Source: Flavobacterium sp. (lineage in GTDB: Bacteria; Bacteroidota; Bacteroidia; Flavobacteriales; Flavobacteriaceae). Taken from it: a DNA stretch of 64,000 nucleotides. Where the stretch lies: contig JAEUTY010000010.1 of the NCBI GenBank assembly GCA_016787805.1, positions 53,899 to 117,898 of the forward strand, in the 5' to 3' direction. The notes below the pieces were generated by a model. The model was not told the DNA's origin, ran no database searches, and saw only the letters and a list, made by a program, of their open reading frames with translations. Numbering within the stretch: the first letter of the stretch is position 1; each line of letters starts with the position of its first letter. Below, in pieces: positions 61,031 to 64,000 of this stretch. The position numbers and the translations under genes are program-made.

Positions 61031-62407
61031 ATGAAAAAAACCTTTTTACTATTCGTATTCTCAACATTTGTTTCGTTTTCGCAATCGACGGATGAAGTTA
61101 TGTTGAAGCAAATCTATAAATCGGCATTAACCGATAGTAATTGTTATTCTTGGCTTGATGATTTATCCAATAAAATTGGACATCGATTATCAGGTTCGGA
61201 AGGTGCTGCCAAAGCTGTTGTGTATACCAAACAGCAAATGGAAAAGTTGGGCTTGGATAAGGTTTATTTGCAAGAAGTGATGGTGCCAAAATGGGTGCGT
61301 GGCGAAAAGGAAGATGCCTATTTGCAAGTAGGTTCCAAAAAAATAAGTTTTCCAATTTGCGCTTTAGGAATGTCGGTGGCTACACCTGAAAATGGTTTGA
61401 ATGCTTCTGTAATTGAAGTAAAATCTATTGATGAGCTCAAAGCATTAGGGGAAGAAAAAGTAAAAGGGAAAATAATATTCTTTAATCGTCCTATGAATCC
61501 AGAACATATTGAGACATTTCATGCTTATGGAGGTTGTGTAGATCAACGTTCGTCTGGTGCTCGTGAAGCAGGAAAATTAGGAGCAATAGGTGTAATTGTG
61601 CGTTCAATGAATTTGCGGATGGATGATTTTCCACACACGGGTTCAACAAATTATGCTGATACACCTGAAGATAAAAAAATTCCTGCTGCAGCAATCAGTA
61701 CCAATGGAGCGGAGTTATTGAGTAAGTTATTAATAGAGAATCCTAATTCAAAATTGTATTTTAAACAATCGTGTCAAACGTTTCCAGATGTATTGTCCTA
61801 TAACGTGATAGGTGAAATAAAAGGTTCAGAGCACCCAGAGCGGATTATGGTAGTTGGCGGTCATTTGGACTCTTGGGATTTGGGAGATGGATCGCATGAT
61901 GATGGTGCAGGTTGTGTACAAAGTATGGCAGTTTTGGAAATCTTTAAAAAGATTGGCTATAAACCAAAGAATACAATTAGAGTCGTTTTATTTATGAATG
62001 AGGAAAACGGAGTAAAAGGAGGTTTGAAATACGAAGAGCAATCGAAGTTGGTAGGTGAAAATCATATTTTTGCTTTGGAAAGTGATTCTGGTGGTTTTAC
62101 ACCGCGCGGGTTTTCAGTAGATTGTGATGAAGCCAATTATTCAAAAATTTTGAGTTGGGAAAATTTATTTGAGCCTTATTTGATTCATATTTTTAGAAAA
62201 TCTAAAGGTCATACTGGAGTAGATATTGGTCCTCTTTCTTCGGATAAAATTGTGAAAGTAGGCTTGCAACCTGATTCGCAGCGCTATTTTGATTACCATC
62301 ATGCGGCTAATGATACTTTTGATGCAGTCAATAAGCGCGAATTAGAATTAGGAGCAGCCACTATGACTTCGATTATGTATTTGTTTGATACTTATGGAAT
62401 TGAATAA
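61031..62407 (+). CDS. M28 family carboxypeptidase Q-like metallopeptidase, exported
   Basis: A 458-aa exported protein (signal peptide to about SFSQ). A PA-like insertion (about 130-235, GKIIFFNRPMNPEH) is followed by the M28 catalytic core. Zinc-site residues are visible in VGGHLDSWDLGDG, DDGAGCVQSM, FMNEENGVKGG, ALESDSGGF and DYHHAANDTFD. Length and layout match carboxypeptidase Q or other M28 peptidases with a PA domain. There is no T9SS tail, so it is probably periplasmic. It overlaps the next gene by one base (TAATG). Confidence 0.9.
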   Translation: MKKTFLLFVFSTFVSFSQSTDEVMLKQIYKSALTDSNCYSWLDDLSNKIGHRLSGSEGAAKAVVYTKQQMEKLGLDKVYLQEVMVPKWVRGEKEDAYLQVGSKKISFPICALGMSVATPENGLNASVIEVKSIDELKALGEEKVKGKIIFFNRPMNPEHIETFHAYGGCVDQRSSGAREAGKLGAIGVIVRSMNLRMDDFPHTGSTNYADTPEDKKIPAAAISTNGAELLSKLLIENPNSKLYFKQSCQTFPDVLSYNVIGEIKGSEHPERIMVVGGHLDSWDLGDGSHDDGAGCVQSMAVLEIFKKIGYKPKNTIRVVLFMNEENGVKGGLKYEEQSKLVGENHIFALESDSGGFTPRGFSVDCDEANYSKILSWENLFEPYLIHIFRKSKGHTGVDIGPLSSDKIVKVGLQPDSQRYFDYHHAANDTFDAVNKRELELGAATMTSIMYLFDTYGIE

Positions 62408-62754
62408 TGAAACCAAGTGAAGAATACATTTTAAGACAACCACCTAATTTTCAAGAAATTCTTTTTTATATCATTAGTGTTGTAGAAAAAGAGTTGCCCA
62501 ATACAGAATTGCTTTTCAAATGGGGCGTACCTTATTTTTATTATAAAAAAAAACCGTTTTGCTATTTGGCTCCCAATAAAAAAAGAGGTTTTGTTGATGT
62601 AGGATTTGCCAAAGGTTTTCAGCTTACAATTCATCAAGATATTTTGGTTGATGAGAATAGAAATACTGTAAAGTCGCTTCGTTATTACCATCTTGAATCG
62701 GTTGATGATGAAGTACTGCGAGAAGTTATTAAAGAAGCAAGTTTATTATATTAA
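62407..62754 (+). CDS. DUF1801-like small protein (115 aa)
   Basis: A small cytoplasmic protein of the YdhG/DUF1801 type (MKPSEEYILRQPPNFQEILF, ELLFKWGVPYFYYKKKPFCYL, GFVDVGFAKGF). Its function is unsettled. It overlaps the peptidase stop by one base and ends at a terminator, so the two genes form one transcript. Confidence 0.75.
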   Translation: MKPSEEYILRQPPNFQEILFYIISVVEKELPNTELLFKWGVPYFYYKKKPFCYLAPNKKRGFVDVGFAKGFQLTIHQDILVDENRNTVKSLRYYHLESVDDEVLREVIKEASLLY

Positions 62755-62786
62755 AAAAGGAGATTGAATTAACAATCTCCTTTTTT
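62753..62786. terminator. Bidirectional rho-independent terminator
   Basis: A perfect 14-bp stem (AAAAAAGGAGATTG with CAATCTCCTTTTTT) and a 6-base loop, between convergent genes. Confidence 0.9.
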
Positions 62787-62805
62787 GTTTATAATTATGA
62801 ATTAA

Positions 62806-64000
62806 TTATTGTTTTTGTCTGTTGATATAAATCCAACCTGTTTTGGCTTCTTGATTGTTATTAAATTCAATAACATAGTAGTAAGTACCATCAGGAAGTT
62901 GTTCTCCTTTATCAGATTGACCAACCCATTCATTAGAGTAGTTAGCTCTGCTATAAACAACAGTTCCGTATCGATTGTAAATACTCAATTTACTAACATT
63001 CAAATCTTCTAAATCAAAGAACTCATTATTACCATCACCATTTGGAGAAATACCTTTTTGAATGTCGCAGAACGCACTTGTAATTTGGTAGGTATCTACA
63101 TTCGAACATCCTTCATTAGTAGTTATGGTCAATGTAACCAAAAGCGGTAATTCTTGGTTTGAAGATGATAAATATGCGGTTGCATTAAATTCTTCATTTG
63201 TTCCAACTTGAATACCATTGATAGTCCAACTGTAATTTGAAGTGTTAGGATCAAACCCATTTACCACCGGAACGTTAAGGATGTATGAACTGCCTTGACA
63301 AGCTCCTTCAATTTCAAAACTAAACGCACTTTCTAAAGTCACATTTAATGTGGTTACAGAAGCACATTCTCCAGTATTTGGAGTAAACGTATAAACCCCA
63401 TTTTGAGAAGTACTAATTGTACTTGGAGACCAAGTTCCGTTTACATTATTAGATGATAATGTTGGTAATGATGGCGGAGTAGCTCCAGGACATAAAACTA
63501 AACTTGTTCCAAAATTAAATGTTGGAGTTACCAGTGGATTAACAGTAATTGTTCCAGTTAAAGAAGCTGAACTACAGCCACCTACTGTTGTAACTATATA
63601 ATTAAACGTTCCAGAAACTGTAGGTGTTCCACTTATTGTTAGAACATCGCCTGCAAGTATTCCAGATAATCCATTTGGTAAACCTGAAACAGTAATGCCG
63701 GTAGCACCATTTGCTGATTGATACACAATGCTAGTTACAGCAGTGTTGATACAAATCGTTTGGTTGTTATTTCCAGAAGTTAAACTTAATGTTGCATCTG
63801 GATTTACAGTTATGCTACCATTTAATATTACACTACCACAATTACTTGTCGTAGAAACAGTATAGTTAAATGTACCAGTTTGCGTTGGAGTTCCACTAAT
63901 TGTGAATACACCAGCATTGAAAGTTCCACTAACTCCATTTGGAAGACCAGTAACTGTTACGTCAATTGCATCAGTTGCAGTATAGTCAATATTTCCAATA
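62806..64000 (-). CDS. Large T9SS type B surface protein with repeated domains (5' end beyond window)
   Basis: The frame is open to the right edge of the window, so only the last 398 codons are visible. They show two or more repeats of about 75-90 aa with a core of the type GLPNGVSGTFNAGVFTISG and ..GTFNY. A further Ig-like part (PLVTPTFNFGTSLVLCPGA, NGTWSPSTIS) is followed by a T9SS type B end (KGISPNGDGNNEFFDLED, LSIYNRYGTVVYSRANYSNE, KTGWIYINRQKQ). It is probably a surface adhesin-like protein, similar in its C-terminus to the propeller proteins at 38761 and 43345. An internal ATG at 63726 is not the start. Confidence 0.85.
   Translation of the reverse strand, partial: IGNIDYTATDAIDVTVTGLPNGVSGTFNAGVFTISGTPTQTGTFNYTVSTTSNCGSVILNGSITVNPDATLSLTSGNNNQTICINTAVTSIVYQSANGATGITVSGLPNGLSGILAGDVLTISGTPTVSGTFNYIVTTVGGCSSASLTGTITVNPLVTPTFNFGTSLVLCPGATPPSLPTLSSNNVNGTWSPSTISTSQNGVYTFTPNTGECASVTTLNVTLESAFSFEIEGACQGSSYILNVPVVNGFDPNTSNYSWTINGIQVGTNEEFNATAYLSSSNQELPLLVTLTITTNEGCSNVDTYQITSAFCDIQKGISPNGDGNNEFFDLEDLNVSKLSIYNRYGTVVYSRANYSNEWVGQSDKGEQLPDGTYYYVIEFNNNQEAKTGWIYINRQKQ

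Overview
The window is a low-GC, densely packed chromosomal segment that looks like Flavobacterium or a close relative in the Flavobacteriaceae (Bacteroidota). The evidence is type IX secretion (T9SS) C-terminal signals on several exported proteins, promoters of the Bacteroidota type (TTG, 17-23 bases, TAnnTTTG), almost no Shine-Dalgarno sequences, SusR-like regulation, and copies of a structured intergenic repeat of a kind I recall from Flavobacterium genomes. I see no rRNA, tRNA, CRISPR array, insertion sequence or prophage.

Layout. 1-4.6 kb: the end of a YfhO-like membrane protein, a small ORF paired with a nucleotidyltransferase, then a glycosyltransferase, an exported protein and a flippase (surface polysaccharide). 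4.8-9.7 kb: exported proteins, a secreted M28 peptidase and uvrA. 10-31.3 kb: a beta-1,3-glucan (laminarin) utilisation locus. It has a T9SS glycan-binding protein, a SusR-like membrane-spanning regulator, and a tight nine-gene operon. The operon encodes a glycosidase fused to an outer-membrane barrel, a glycan-binding lipoprotein, a GH16 lipoprotein, a GH149-type phosphorylase, a GH17 lipoprotein, a GH30 lipoprotein, a GPH-type sugar transporter, a cytoplasmic GH17 and a T9SS-secreted GH16. 31.5-37.7 kb: ECF sigma factor with a 47-aa follower, an endonuclease III lacking the Fe-S cysteines, bcp, a thioesterase, a conserved protein of unknown role and a PhnP-like hydrolase. 38-46.3 kb: a duplicated two-gene unit encoding a small exported protein and a large RCC1-propeller/repeat/T9SS protein, split by an esterase. 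46.3-52.5 kb: a BatA-like and degenerate dihydroorotase operon, a serine hydrolase and a saccharopine-dehydrogenase-like enzyme. 52.5-56.4 kb: GH97 alpha-glucosidase and a FucP-like transporter. 56.6-60.9 kb: a seven-gene minus-strand cluster ending in creD, containing a winged-helix regulator lying between two copies of one inverted repeat. 61-64 kb: an M28 peptidase, a DUF1801 protein and the end of a very large T9SS protein.

How the laminarin locus could work (inference). T9SS-secreted GH16 and surface lipoproteins bind and cut laminarin. GH30 trims beta-1,6 branches. Oligosaccharides cross the outer membrane by an unusual route, because no SusC/SusD pair is present and the only visible barrel is the C-terminal half of the 1042-aa fusion. 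The GPH transporter imports oligosaccharides, and a cytoplasmic GH149-type phosphorylase with a cytoplasmic GH17 finishes them partly by phosphorolysis. A near-identical 22-bp motif lies upstream of both glucan transcription units and is a candidate operator for the SusR-like regulator.

Most interesting leads: the barrel-glycosidase fusion in a SusCD-less locus, the shared 22-bp motif, the paired ACTTTG-N5-CAAAGT operators, the duplicated propeller proteins, the Fe-S-less Nth, and the metal-site-less dihydroorotase homologue.
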